From Cyclospora cayetanensis (Eukaryota > Apicomplexa > Conoidasida > Eucoccidiorida > Eimeriidae), in contig NW_020312258.1 in NCBI RefSeq assembly GCF_002999335.1, forward strand, positions 186,001 through 250,000: DNA of 64,000 nt, written 5' to 3'. A program made the position numbers and the translations under genes. Numbering within the stretch: position 1 is the stretch's first letter; each line of letters starts with the position of its first letter. Shown piece by piece: positions 23,404 to 37,900 of this stretch. The notes under the pieces were generated by a model. That model made no database searches, was not told the DNA's origin, and worked only from the letters and a program-made list of their open reading frames with translations.

Positions 23404-26400
23404 TGTCTGGATCTTTGGGCGAATGCAGCCACTCATCTGGTCCGCACTGTCCTGTGCCATCATCATGTCTGGTTGAGTTACGTGTTTCCAGTAAGATGAT
23501 ATACCCTTGCATTCCTCTTGGACTTGCTTTCGTGTTACCGTCTCTTCCCTTCTGCGTACAGAAGGGTTACAAGCCCAGAACTACCAGCAGCTATCCAATG
23601 TCTTGCGCAGACGCACACAATAGGGCCAGCACCGACAATTGGTCGATATTGCTGCTGTTTCTCTGTGGCTTGACGCTGACAGGGCAGTTCAATGGTCCTG
23701 CGAGCAGCAGTCAGGATCAACGAGTATGTTTACTACCACGCCACCTGTCGACTTGGTTGATAGGGCAGGCAGTAAGTCGGCGGCAATTGGAAGGAACTGA
23801 ATTACAAGACTTGGCAGATGGCACGAAGTTGATCTATGCGCACTCATGGCACGGGACTTGTAATGGCTGGATACTTGCGCTGGCAGATGTGCAAATGCAT
23901 GGAGGCAAAGGGGCACCACGCAGGCCCAGAAGACAGGGAGTTGTGTTACGCAAATTAGTCCATGAGGTAGTGTACCCTTAAGGCTTTTTTGGGGTCGACA
24001 GATAGTCCAAAGACATAGAGAAACTTTGCCTGGTTTGACCTGGAAGCCAAGATTCAGTCTGTCGCCCTCCACTGGGATGACCAAAACGCTTACGAGGTCT
24101 TGAGAGTCGCGCCCATGAGCGCAAGCCATACTAAAGCAAAGAGCCAGCCCAGAAAAACTTCTACGAAGATAATAAAAATTGGTTATTGAAATAACATTAC
24201 TGGTGAGGGCTTGTTTAGGGCTTGCCGTGGGCCAGAGACAGGCAGCAGCCAATTGCATGTTCGTGAAGCACAGAACACTGCTTGTGCGACTCGATAATGT
24301 ACTTCGTGCTCACATTTATTTGTCTGTGGGCGGATATACCTGTATTGTTTATGGCCTACTATGAAATATCGGTCACAGCACATCCTTTTCAGCTGCGCGC
24401 TTAGGAGAATTCTCCGCTGAAAGTCACTTTCGTTGCTAGATTGTCTAGGGCTTCCATGAACCGAGTGGCACCAGCGCATTTCCTATCCAAATACTCTATC
24501 GCAATTAAGGCTTCATAAAGCACTTTTTCTGTAGCATGGTTGTTTGTGCATTCCATGTGTCGCTTAGCACGGTTCATTCTGTGTGTACCTCCCGTTCCAA
24601 GCTCACCAAGGGGAAGATTCTGAGTAGCAAATCTCTAAAATATCAAGAGGCAGCTCTCACTGGCTATCATAAGAGCACATGCCTTTTCTCGAGCCTCAGG
24701 GTGTCCCTATCGTGAGGGGAGAACAGCAGCCAGGATGCTCATGAATGCAACTTCCTAGAGGTCTGTGTATCCGCACAGAGCATATATTGCTTAGATAGCC
24801 GTGATAGGTAATATATACACGGGAAAGAACGTCTTAACCTTCAGTAAATGTTGTATGGGAGTCATAATCAGAAAGAAACTAATCTTGCATTGAGTGCTCA
24901 AAACTACCGAAGACCGTAGTAGTGTGTAGCTGCCTGCGAAAGTTTGGATTCCAAAGGAGGTGCAGCACCTTGCGTCTCTGCCAGCATTCCGTCGACAACC
25001 GTGGGTTAAGGACGAGAGGAATGAACAGAGCTTCGGTGAACTAGGGTTAAGCTTTTTTTCAGTGTTTTCCTGCTTGCCTGTTGAAGGCCCCTCTGGTGAG
25101 TTTAGGAAAGTAGTGCTGTAGCGAAACAGCTCCACTCAGTTTCTGAGTCTGCTACGGATGAGGCTGCATGCACGAAACAAGGCATTCACTTTTAGTGTTC
25201 TCCTGAACCAACTAGACTTTGCAAAAACCTTAACTCACTTTTTATCCGGGAGTGTAGCTGGGACACCCGGCCCCATTAAGGCGCGCTCCCCACCCAAAAC
25301 GACGACAACCCAGACAGCCCTGAAATGGATAGAGCTTAGGCAACAGCATGCATCAAGGCTTTGCACACTACAGTGACAGAGAGCCAGCATAGACGACTGT
25401 AGCTGTGCCCTCAGGCAGGCGCTGGCACTGGTGAACAAATGCGAGTAGATTCCTAGAGTGCAGCACACACTCAAGGTTCCGTACAACGGAGAAACCGGCC
25501 TGCCAAAAAAGGATCAGATCTACTATTGCTTTACTTGTACATCTGACTGTAGCGAGCCCCCATTAAATGAATGTTTGACGAAGGTCAAGAGTCTATTTCT
25601 AACATAGTCCACAAAACATCCGTTGCATACCACACCGAACTTTCACAGCATAAAAAAGGCGGAATTCACGAATTCTGCTGTGTCTTCTCTTAAGAGCACA
25701 ACGGCACATTTTTCGAGCTACTACTCTTTATTTCTAGTCAACTCGGGCTCCTGTCTTCTTTGCAGCGTGCATTACCGATGCGCCCACTGTATTCTCTGAC
25801 GGTGCGTTTCCCCCTAGCTCGGCGTTTTGCGGCTACACGTCTTTCCCATTTCAGTCCATCGACAAAAGGGTCTCGAGTTTTTGTCGTTCTGAATTTGCTC
25901 ACACCCTGCTCATGTCCTGTCGAACTGCCATGATGGAAGGGACCCCAGTACTCTTCTCTAGAAGGCTGACACCCAGTGACCACAGCAGTCGGAGTCATCC
26001 CAGGAGCCACAACTCTACCAGTGGAGAGAGGTCTTAGTCTGAGTGTCCCCACCGAAGCGATGCAGCAGTAGCCCACGCCTCGTCAGCAAGACCAAATGCC
26101 GGTTTTGCAGGTCACCACTTTTTACTGCGGTAAACCATGCGATTGAGGCCTAGCCAGGGCCTGAAGGGATCTACGTGGAACATACATGAGGCATGAAACC
26201 ACCCTTAAGCAAAAGGCAGCTTTGCATAAAACAGAGACTATCGCCGGACCCTCACACAATTCCAAAATATCGTACTAGGCCTTGAGTTTTGTCGTTGTGG
26301 TCTGCCATCCCACCTGCACACGCGCCTTTAAGTTTGTAGCACTTAGGTTTTGGAAGACTTTCGTTGGTACCCTTTTTATCGTGTGCATCCTTTGCTGTGA

Positions 26401-28939
26401 GGTATGACGAATCTGCTACACACGCTTTGGTGTGTATTCTGTTGCACGTTCAGTCGCAGCAGGAGCACTCGTGGCGCATCAAAAGCTTTGGAAGCTTCAG
26501 GGTTTAGGATATTGTGATTTGCGTATTATGCACGCGCTGCAAGGGGCATGTGCGCAGTGTCTCTCGTTTGCTACCGTGATTTCGCGGCTTTTCTCCAAAG
26601 GAAAATATTAACAATAAGTGTGGGCAGAGGAAGAATTCCTGTTCGTCCGCCAAGGCAAAACATCTGCCCTGGAGGCTCATTCACCGTATGGAGCTTCACA
26701 AAGTCCTTTTACGCTATGAGTGCGGAGTTACATGCATCGAACCAGCCAAGAGCCACTGTACAGCGCGTTGTACTCTGCCTTCCCATGCAATTGAAGAACG
26801 GGAAGGAAGGCAGACTTCAATAAAGCGGTGCTACTGCGTTAAACTGTCTTCTAATGATCTCCACAAGGGGGATGTGGACAAAATAGATTGGTCGAAATTG
26901 AAGAGGAGGGCTTCATATTTGCCGAAAGAATAGTTGTCCAGATAGCTGCCCTCCAGAAGAGGCTCCGCAGCTTGAAGTGTGAAAGTCGGCATTTACATGG
27001 TTGTGGCATAAAATAATTTCACATGGCTGCTTGCAGTTTGTTATGTAGCACTCAATGTATAGGTCGTATTCTTCCCAGGACCTTCCCCTTGGTGGCCGCA
27101 CACACTTGACAGATCCTAGCAGAAAGCTGAAATAGATTCCATCAGAGTACCCCTTTTGTTCCTGACAACACCCTAATGAGCAATCGGATGAGTAATGGAA
27201 GAATAGTCGGAGTGTGTATAGCTTCACTTTTTGCACTTCCTGGCACACGTTCATGACAATTCGCCGAAGCTTGGCACAAACCACAATGCTTGTCGAAACC
27301 TTCCTGAAGCGGAGTAGATAACATCTGCACCGCGCCGTATCATGCTCTCAACAGTAAGCCAGTATTTTCAAGTGAACTAGAGTAATAAGGACTGGGAAAT
27401 TGTAGAAGAGAAGAGATAGTGGACGCTTCCAGCAACATGTGACTGAGGCCTTCTATCATCTCGACTGATTAGAGTACCACCAACACCACACTGTAAGGTC
27501 TTGATGACGGGAAAGTATGCCTGGGAGTAAATATGTAGGAGCGACATTGCTAAATCCCCCCCAATATTTAAACATTTGGTGGCAGCGTAGTATTTCTTGG
27601 CATCTTCGCCCAGTGTGTCCTCTAACTGCCTGGCTTTCACATGTTGTAATGGTGTATCGAATGGCGGCACTTTATAGTAAGGAAATCATACTACAATATC
27701 ATCGAACATACAGCCGACCATCGAATATTTGTATTCCCTCTCTCCAAGGGGAGCGCCTTGCCACCTGTGCGTGATGGGACACGTGAGGTCAAGCTGCAGA
27801 ACGGGGAAATATTTTCAACATGCACCAACTCACTCCACCTATGCAGGCAAAGATGTACACTCTAATGCTGCTCGTGAACTTTGTCCCCCACAAGATTCCC
27901 AGCTCCTAAATACACTGCTGCACAGCGATGAGCCAGTGTCGCACCCTTCGGCAGAGCACCTCTACAGTTCTCTGCAGTGCGCAATATCATCACAAATTAA
28001 CATCAAACAATTCTTGCCCTTTATTTGACGCTCAAGAACTGAGCGCTACTTCATTTCTTTGAATCCATACTGTTCCGTCATCAACTAAGGATACATGCTC
28101 CTGCTTTAGGCAGGTAGCCCATTAGCCCTTCCCGGTTGTAGCCTTGTCCTGCTATCCCAACACGTGGTGCGATATTTGCTAAACCTTTGCAAACAACGAA
28201 TAAAGTCCACAGCGCGTCACTTTGAAACATTGTATTGGCTAAAGCACGCGAAATTTTAATGTTGGTTGCGGAATGCTAGAGCACTGCCCATCGGTGTGCG
28301 GCAGCACACCAGCAGCCCTGGACAAGGCACTCGTGCACGTGCTGACAGTTCGTCATGTTTCCTTATACAGAGTAGTGTAGTGTGTATATACTGTATCTGA
28401 TGATCCGGTGCACACATATAGCATACCAGGAAGTATAAGGTTAGTGGCCACCAAGGGGTCCGCATGACACTCGGCGGCTGGATCCTTGCACCCTGGCCGC
28501 TGGTCGTGTATTGAGGTATTCACGTGCAAACACACTTCGCCTTAAAAGCTAATCAGAAGGCAATTTTGACCTAGGTGAGGCGCTGGATATGCATAATTCA
28601 TGCCAGAATGCCCTTCCCAGCACCCTGTTAAATGGTGTCGACTGTTGTAGGGCGGTGTGTCGCAGAGGAAGCGGTGGCGAGCCGGCGAGAGGAGAGCCCA
28701 AGGGCACCCAGGATATGCGTGTTCCTTTTACACCTGTCTACAAATTTGCGCCTTCTGAGTATTTGTCACAGAATTGGAAGAGTTAAAGCGGCCTGGACGT
28801 TTTCATTGGACCGGGGCCGTCCTCCTGAACCGCCGTTTTTGCGTAGACCCTGCTTTCAGCCAGTTTTCCGCCTCCTTCGCAAGGAGATAAGTTTCAGCGA
28901 GCTTCGCCTCTGAGGAATTACTCCTAATGCATTGCCAAG
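23404..28939. other. Gene-poor 5.5-kb spacer between UBA5 and the ARM-repeat gene
   Basis: This is the divergent promoter region of two genes but far longer than other spacers here. It is AT-richer than the coding regions. The longest ORFs (minus 23689-24258, 25738-26076, 27377-27670) lack convincing splice contexts, homology or codon structure. I found no tRNA, repeat array or mobile element. A non-coding RNA or short multi-exon gene could be missed by eye. Confidence 0.5.
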
Positions 28940-31900
28940 ATGGTGGCTGGAAAACGTCAGTTCGAGATCCATTACCGTTGCCCTCGGGTGGTCATCACGG
29001 GTCCCCAAGCACAAGGTTTTCCCCATGATCAGTGTTGTCCGAAATGCGTGTTTCTCACTCGCAACTATTTTGCAATTTGATTCAACATTCCTTCATGCCT
29101 TATTGCATTACTGGGGTGCCGTATGTCGGTGAAGAGTATGGTAGAACCCCATTGAACTCTACTTTCCTGCAGGGATCCTCTAGGCATTTTAAGGGTTGCT
29201 CTGATAAGCAGTACTAGACGACAGTTGTGTCTCCCCCTATTATTTTTTCACACTATGCGTTGGCAGCGCCCGTTTCTCGCCACTTATATGACAGGGTTGC
29301 GGTGTGTGTGTGTGTATACAATGGGAATGTTGAACTTCGATGCGCACATAGCGAGTTTAGGACGTGACACAGCAAGTCGCATGCATGCTGATGCTGTTGT
29401 CTTCAGTTAAGCGAAACCCGGACGCCGGCGTGGCGACTGCGGTCCAGGGGATTATCCAACATCAAAAGTTCAAGCGCATGCTTTTGTTCGGGTTGCGCTC
29501 GCTTTCCGATTTTTGCAACCCGAACAATCAGCTCTACCAGTGAGTCTTCATGTGCCCTCCCATTGTGGGTGTACACGGGTAATCCTTAGACGTAGGCTTC
29601 GTGAATAGGTGTGTGTGCCTCTCTCTAATCCGTCTTTCCCTTTGGTGGATTGTTACTGGCTGTGGCAATCCAGCAGAAGTGCGGTGCTCCTTTGGCGCTT
29701 TAATCAGGGAAAATGCTCAAGACGCCATGGATAGGGGAGTTCTCCCCGCCATGCAAACCGCAGTGGAAACTTTTCCAGACGATGAAGACCTGATGACTTG
29801 TTGCTCGCGAATCATCTGGGCAATGTCTGATGCCTGCAAGGATGATTTGGATGCAAACCGGATTGCACTTCTGGCAGCTCATGGAGGACCAATTTGCTTG
29901 GGTATTGTCAACAGGTAAACTACGCGAAGGTTTTGCGTGCTAGGTGGCGTTTATTGGGGGGCTTGACTGCAATCGATTCGCTGTTCGCTGGTCCTGCACC
30001 GTTGTGTCGAGTTCATCGTCGCTCCAAACGAAGGGGCAATCATTGGCTTGTGCCTGCATGCTGCTGTTTCGGGGCCAAGAACGTTCAGGGAGACCACAGA
30101 GTTCCCTTACCGAGCGCGATGCCGTGCAGTATACACAGTACACTGAAACGCGTGTGGTGTTTTCTCCAGTTCTCCAAGCGACTCTTCGACTGTGGCTGAC
30201 ACGATGACCTTTGTCGAGAATATGGACAAGACGGGGAGTCCGTTGGACGGGGCCGCTTTGGCTCCTGGTTTATTGGCCATCTTTACAAAGAAGGTGCAGG
30301 TGAAAACGGCAGCGCGTGTGGCAGCAGCTCTTGCAGTTGCTACGAATTCTCCGGCAGGCGCAGCGGGCGCAGCGGCAGCGGGTGGGATGGAGGCAGTTCT
30401 TGCTTTCTGCCTGGCGAGTGGGGATATGTCAGAGGCTTCCGTGCAGTGCGTTGAGGCCACCTTCGACGCATGCAAGCACTTGGCAGAACAGGGGCAGGCG
30501 CAGGCCCATGTGCTGGAGCAGTGTATTGGTGTGATGGATAAGTATCGCAGCAAGAAGGGTGCCTTTGCAAAAGGTTCTGCAGCGTTGGCAGCGATGGTTG
30601 GACCGGAACAGTTGCAGCAGTGTCTTTCTACACTCAAGTCGAGCTCGCCAGGAAGCGCTGAGCACGACGAGGCTTTAACGACTCTTGGATCAATGTCTTA
30701 CATTTCTTCTTTCACGGATGAGATCGTACGCGCGGGGGGTATCCCCATGTTGTGCGAATTGATTAACAGCGGCCTGACTCAACTCGAATCGAACCCCGAA
30801 AAGATCTACAAAATGATTGGAGGCGCAGCGAAAATGCTTGCCCGCATTGCCTCCAACCCTTCAAACGTCGATTCCATGGTTCAGGCGGGCGCTGTTGCCA
30901 CACTCGCTACAGCTGTGTCGTATTGCACAGAAAATCTAGAGTGTCTAGGGGCTTTGTGCATGGCCCTGACTCCCCTAGCTGCGCGCGAGAGTCTAGCTAG
31001 CGAAATTGTACAATACCAAACATTCGCCACAGTCCTCCCCCTCCTCTATCAGCATGTCGAGAACGCAGACTTCGCGCCTTTGGCAATGGAACTTGTCTCC
31101 AATGGTTAGAGCACCACTCACTCTTGTTTGTTTGTTTGCCTCTGCCTGCATATCTGCTTAGTTTTCGTTTGTTTGCCTTTCTTTCGCTTTCTTTTTCTGT
31201 TTGTCTGTATCTATATCGCTGTTTCACTGTTTGTAGCGCTGTCCATCTATATGTCTTTCTCTGTCTTTCTCTAGCTCCCTCTGCTTGTATGTATCCCTAT
31301 TTCTCTGTCTACCTCGCCATATATCTCTGTCTGTCTAGCTTTCTCCATTTACCTCTTCTCTCTGTCTGTCTGTGCGGTCGAGGGTTTCTTTGACAACTTG
31401 CTTGAGAGTGCTGCTTTTTAGGCTCTCGCGGCGCTGTACTCACTCACTCCTTTCTCCCTGCCACAATTCATGACCTTCTCTCGAGAGAAGGGCGCAAGCA
31501 GATGAGCGTCATGCGACACTATGTGCGACTGTGCGTTGGTTTACAGGTTCGCAGCACGCTGAGCTGCACCAGCACATGGTGGGGAACTTGGCAGTGGAGA
31601 TCTGCGCCATGTGTTGCAGCTATCACTTGAAGGATACGGCCTTCCAGGCCAATGCGATCTTGTCACTTAATCGGTTGGCTGGCAACTTGTCGAGCGTTCA
31701 CAACATTTTGGAGTATAACGGCTTTCAAGGCATCAACGCGTCGATTGTGGCTAACATCCAGGACATAACCATCGTGCAGGGCGCTGTGCAGCTGTATGAG
31801 CAGCTTTCGAAGGTGGCAGATGCCAAGTCTTACATGGCCAGCACAGACTGCGTCGATGCAGTGCTAGAGGCGATGCTTGAGCACGAGCAGAACGAGGCGC

Positions 31901-34900
31901 TGGTGAACTCGGGCATCAATTGCTTGGCGGTGATTGCAACGGAAAACGATTGCAATCGCCACCTCAGTGGTCTCGACACAGCTATGCAGACAGCCAAGGG
32001 AGATCCCGACAGGGCGTACCGCGCGCTTGCAGCTGTTGCAGGTCTCAGCCGAGTGAGCCATCTGCGGCAGTCTTTCGAAGCCAGAAATGCGGCGGAAACG
32101 ATCATGAAGGGAATTCAAAGCTGGATCGATGGATCCCGTTTCGATGGCCAAGGGCGCGTCATTCGCGCTGGTCTGAAGACTGTGAAGATCATCAAAGTCA
32201 GCGGGGACGGAGACCTGACGCAGGTGCTGGTGAGCATGTGCGATATTGCATGCCTTCCTCAAATGAAGCGGATTGTGGAGTTGGAGGAACCTGACGACAA
32301 CATTCTGGTGCACTGCACGGCGAGCGCTAGAGACGTTGCGGCCACCGGCAGAATAGCCAGAGAAAGCATTGAGAGTGCCGTGGAGGCAATCATGAAGGTT
32401 ATGCGCAAGTACACCGACAGCAGACACTCACAGATCAACTGTCTGGATGCCCTCAACTACCTTGCCTTGTGCGATTCTGGAGGCGGCGTGGCGGTCCTCG
32501 TGAGATCTGGCGCAGTCAATGCGGTGGTCCAGTATCTCAACAAGACACCCATGTACCTCAATGCCCAGATTGCGGGCTTCACGGTGCTCGCAACATGTGC
32601 CAAGGTTGATCCAGCATCAGCGGAAGTCATGAAGAAGTGCAACGTGCTGTCTGCCTTGAAGGTGGCGATGCGGACACATTCCAAGAGCAAGGAGCTCAAG
32701 AGAACCATCGCCCCTCTTCTTGCATTGCTGATGCCTGTCGACGCCCTGGAGCGCGAGATAGCCGAGAGGATTGCAGAATGCAAGGATGGAATGGCTGTAC
32801 GTTTGGCTGGGGTCGTATACGGTCCTGCATACATGCCTGCATGTGTATGTCTGTGTATGTGTGGTACGTGTATGTATGTGTGTGTATGTGTGTGGTGCCT
32901 GCCACCTCGGCCTTTGATTGAATGCCAATCACGACATCGAGCGAGGGGAACACACACGTGAATTATGCGGTTGTGCGTGCATGCATGTGTATGTCTGTTT
33001 ATTTTGTCAGAGGAACAACGTTGCTGCTATGCACGAGGCCCTGGGGGAGCTGAACGAGCTCCTGGTATCGGCCGAAGGTGCCAAGATAGCCGCTCGTTTG
33101 GGAGTTGGGAGCGACTTGGAGCAGTTTGCGGGCTATGTGTCGGCGAACAAAAGCGTGGCATTGGCGGCTACCGACTACGACATCCTTGGGAATGATTTGC
33201 ACGTGTCGACAATGTCAGAGATTGCGCACGCCGTTGAGCAGATGGCGTCGGTGCGGATTGGGTGTCTCCACGCGATCAAGACAGGCAACGTGGAAAGCGT
33301 GCTGAACTTGTACGCAACTCTGAATGCGACGGAACGGAGCAGCTTTTCTGAGGAGGCGGCGTTGCATTGTCTTGAGGCATTGCGTCTCATGGTCAAGACG
33401 GATAAGAAATCGGCGGATATCGCGTTCGAGCTCAACGTGGTGGCTACGCTATGCTCTGGCATTGACAGTTACCAGGAGTCTGCGCCGGTGCTCGCCGCAA
33501 CATGCGGGTGCCTTGCGGGGCTGGCCACGACCCCTGCCCGTGTTGAAGCTCTTCTTGCGCAGCCTGACTTTGACAATCTCGTCAATCGGCTTGTGCGGAT
33601 CATCAGCGAGGATCCCAGGAGAGAGAACAGACTTGTGGCGATTCAGGCGCTGCGCGAGCTTGTCGAGCGATGCAACGATCCTTCGTTGGCGGCCAGGATC
33701 TCGGAGGCGGGTGCTGTAGTTGCGCTCTTCGCGGCTATCGAGAATTACGGCGACGACGAGGAAATCGTTCGCGAAGCGGCAACTACCTTGGCGCTTCTGG
33801 GTATGAGCGATGACTTGCGCCGCTTCTACGGCAACGACGTGCGTGTCCCTTGCATGGTTCTGACCACGGCAATCGACAAGCAGAAGAACAGCGATGCGGC
33901 TGCCCTCCAGTTGCTGAGCGTGATGAACCGTATCACCACGCGGGAAGACCGCCCAGTGCTGAAGGAGTTGGGGGCGATGGGCCAGGTTGCGGACGTGATG
34001 CGGCTGCATTTCGACAACGAAAATATCACAAAAGTCGGTGGTGAGCTCTTCGCGAAGATGGGTGCCGACGAGCAGATCAAGAGCATCATGCTGCAGATTA
34101 TTGCGACAGCAGAGAGCGGCGACGAGAACACCGTGGCTACCGTAGACGCACTGAGTTCACAGCTGGCCATGTTTTTGGCAGCCCCCCTGGAAGACCCTGC
34201 AGATGCGTTGCAACACTCCGAAAAATGCCTCACTGCACTCACGACAGTGCTGCAGATGGCACCCGAGGATCAGCGGCTGCACGGGAACGTCGCCACCGTG
34301 GCGCGTAGGCTGTGTGATCGCTGCTTCGACGATCCCAACGATTCTTTCGGAGCATGGGCAGTGGCAAGCAGCGGCTTGCTGCATCAGCTGGGGGGTATGA
34401 TTGCGGCTGGACAAGTAGACAGCAACAAGGGCTTCTTGGTTCCTGGCTACAGGACGTTGGCTGCATGCGCTGCAAATCCGTACAGCATGCCCACCCTCCA
34501 AGAGGTTGCACCTACGATCTTGCCGCAGACATACACGCTGCTGGAAGCCCACAAAAACGATGCGGAAACGACCGCGCGCATGCTGGAATTCCTCAGATAC
34601 TTGGCCGAAGATGCGAACGGAACGGCCCTCGTTACGCAGTGTACGCTGAAGCAGACGCATCCGATTGCACCAAACGCTTGTAGAGCCCTGTTAACAATCC
34701 CTAACGAGTAGCCTGGCGCTGAGGGCTAGAGCCACTGTGAGAGAAAGAGTCAGAGACAGACAGGGACACATTGCGTTTGCTTGTGTATGTATTTTTTGTG
34801 GATTCGTGCAGATATGACGGGAGCCTCTGGCGACATTGTGGCCCTTACCTTGTTGCTGATGCAGCAGCACCAGCAAAACGATGCCGTTGTTACGTCGGGC

Positions 34901-37900
34901 ATGTACTTGTTGGGGGCGCTTGCGTACAACGGTGCCGTGGCGAATGCTGCGCCGATTCCGCAGATTTCCGATGGTTCTGCCTTGCGGGAGTGCGAGGCGG
35001 TGTGTGGAGCGAATGCCAGCGAGGAACGCATGATCGCATACGCAGCGTTGCTAGAGCGTTTGATTCTGTCGCAGTCTTACGGGGATGCTCTTGGCCAGCA
35101 CAAGGCACTCGAGAAGCTGGTTCTCAGGATGCAGGCAGAGGAGGAGAGCAAGAAGTTGTCGGAGGAAGAGCGCATTGCTATGTTTTCCGCAGTGTGCAGG
35201 GTGTTCATGGCCGCCGGAGCCGCTGCGATGGTTGCCGATATAGAGCAGTCCAAGGGATTCGACCTTATTGTTCAGGGCATCGAGGACTATCCAGACAACC
35301 CCACGCTGATCCGCGATTCTTGCCGTGCCTTAGCTGCCATGTCAGCGAGCGATGCCAACTTGGCAGCGCGTACAATTAAGGAGGCGATCCCGCTGCTGTC
35401 CGCGGGGGAGGCGCAAGCTACGATTGCCGGTGACATGGAGTGCTCTGATGCATACTGCGATTTGATGATGCAGCTCTGCGCTGCGGAGGGCAACGGACGG
35501 CAGCTTCTCAGCCTCGACGGCGTCGAAGACACCCTAAGCTACGTGGAGGCGCTGTGTGATGCGACAGGAACCGAAGAGGCAGCCGAACTCAGAAAGAAGG
35601 CTGCAATGATTCGCCAGGCCATGGCTGATGATCAGCCACACGAGAAGACCTGCAAGGACGTGTATGACCTGCTGAATAATCGCGTTGCATCTTCGCTATC
35701 CGTGACGATTTCCGAGGTGGCAGTTCTGCAGGAAGAACTCGAGTTCGTCTTCGGTCGCATGCAAATGTACAACGGAGAGAAGCTTGACTGGAATACGCCA
35801 GTTGGCGCCGACCACCAGTATGGAAACATGGCCTTGGAAATTTTTGCATCCTCCGCCCCGAACTACAAGCCGCTGCAGCAGCAAGACTTCGTCAAGATGG
35901 AGCTGTCTGTCATCAAGAGTGTGAAGGACGAAGAAATCGTTCTCTACGGCGTGAAGGCTCTGGCAGCAGGATGCAAATTCCCAGCGTGCGCCCAGGATAC
36001 GGCGAGGACCACCGGTAGTCCGGTTATTGTTAGCGATGCCTTGAGCAGAGTCAACAAAGTTACTGACATGACAAACGAGAGAAAGGAGGAGCACTTGTGC
36101 GCGAGACTCCTGCTGGTGGAACGCGTGGCCGTCAACCGCAATCTTTTCAACAAGACGCACGCCGTTTCCGAGCTTATTCGCTGCTGGAATGACTTCGACA
36201 AGGGCCTCTACACAACCACGCTGCTCAGACATGTGTTCCGCGCCATGAGGCGTGTTGTTTCGGACGCGCATGTTGATGAATTGCTCAAAGCCAACGTGCT
36301 GCAGCGGCTCATTGCCATCATCAAGGTAAGATCTGCAGCCGCTGTAGCGGCTGACAAGACCCCTTTCTACGGAGACGGGGGATTTCCCCTTTCACGCCAG
36401 AACAAGGCTTCATTCGATTCCGGCTATCTTCTGAGGGACAGCTTTTTTAAATAGCTTCGCGTCTGCCTCGGCGACATGCCAACAAGCGGGGGAGAGGGGT
36501 GGCTAGCTGCCAGTCCTCGTGTCGAAAGCTATGCGGGGATGTGCGGGCTGAAACGTGTTGTGCATGCGCGTTCAGGACTTGAACGCGGACATCGCGCTGC
36601 TGCCTGATGTGCTCTTCCTGTTGGGATCTCTGGCAGTTGTGCCAGAAATCAAGACGAAAATAGGCGAGCTGGATGGCGTGAATGCCTGCTTCGAGCTGCT
36701 CTCTCGCTCTCTGCCAAATCCGCAGGCCACAGCCGTGGTGACAAACACCTGCCTGGCGTTCGCCAACATCTGCATCGGTCATAAGAAGAATACTGAATTG
36801 TTTCACAAGCTTGGAGGTCCCGATCTCACTGTACGCGTCTTGAATGAGCGCTGCACTGAATATGATGTCTGCAACGCTGCATCCGTGTTGCTCTGCAACT
36901 TGCTGTACAAGAACGAGTCGATGAAGCAGCACCTCGGAACCAACGGAGCTCCCGCTGCTCTTGTGAAGGTAGGACGTGATGCAAAGAGGTTGTTCACTCT
37001 GTCTGTGTGTTTTTTGCTTGTGAGAAGCCCTCTCTGTATGAGGCTTGCTGTACAGCATCCAGTGTGCGGCTTCGTTCGTCTCCGGCAGCGCTGCTTGCGG
37101 CTGCTGTTGCTCTTGCTGTTGCAGTCGTTCCCAAGTGGCCACTATTATGGTGTATGGATGTGTACTTGTACGTATGTGTGCTGGTGTATATATATATTTA
37201 TACATATGTGCGTGTGTGTACATTATAGGGTCTATCGAATTACGATGGTTCAAATGAACGCGCCGCGATCCGTTGCTTAGAATCGCTCTTCAAAGCGATT
37301 AGCAATTTGTCGCTGTACACTCCAAACATTCAACCCTTCTTGGATGCAGGTACGCCTTTCGGAGGCCGTCCGAAATCCTTATATACATTTGAGCGGTTGC
37401 AGAGAAAGAGAGAGAGCAGGCAGATAAGTGAGACGCGTCTGTGCTGAGTGTGCGGTGGTCGTTGTGGCGTACAATGTTGTTTGTGCTATCCTGTTTCAGG
37501 AATTGAGAACGCGTACAGTGCGTGGCTTAGCAATCTGACGGAGGAATTCCCTGACGCGCAGCTAGAAACCGGGTGCCGCACGCTGGCGAATCTTGTGATG
37601 GAAAATGACCCGAACAATATGCGGAAGTTCGGTGTCTGTCTGCTTCCGTGCATGCAAGTAGGCTTTCAGGCGACTTTGCTGGTGCTGCGGCTGAGCCCGA
37701 GAGTTTTCGACTGCAAGCCAAGGCACCGTCAGAGAGTGTGGCGAACCGTTTGTGCTCGTGAGGCGGTGTGCTGGAGGCGGATGCTGCTGTGGGTAGGAAG
37801 GAGACGGGGTTCATGTGTGACACGCATGCACTCTGCGACGCTGTAACTGATTGTTTTAGGTCGCAAAGCAAGGACGCCAGGAGACAAAGGCGCTCCTGCT

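Noticed and set aside
23689..24258. 189-codon minus-strand ORF
   Set aside because: Composition is Cys/His/Leu-mixed without domain logic, it lacks splice partners, and the spacer is AT-rich; probably chance.
25738..26076. Minus-strand ORF with a basic C-terminal part (KRRARGKRTVREYSG)
   Set aside because: It could be a small exon, but no family, partner exon or start context was found. The nearest ATG would give about 87 aa.
27377..27670. Minus-strand ORF with a helical piece (ARQLEDTLGEDAKKYY)
   Set aside because: Short, isolated, and without flanking splice sites that extend it in phase.
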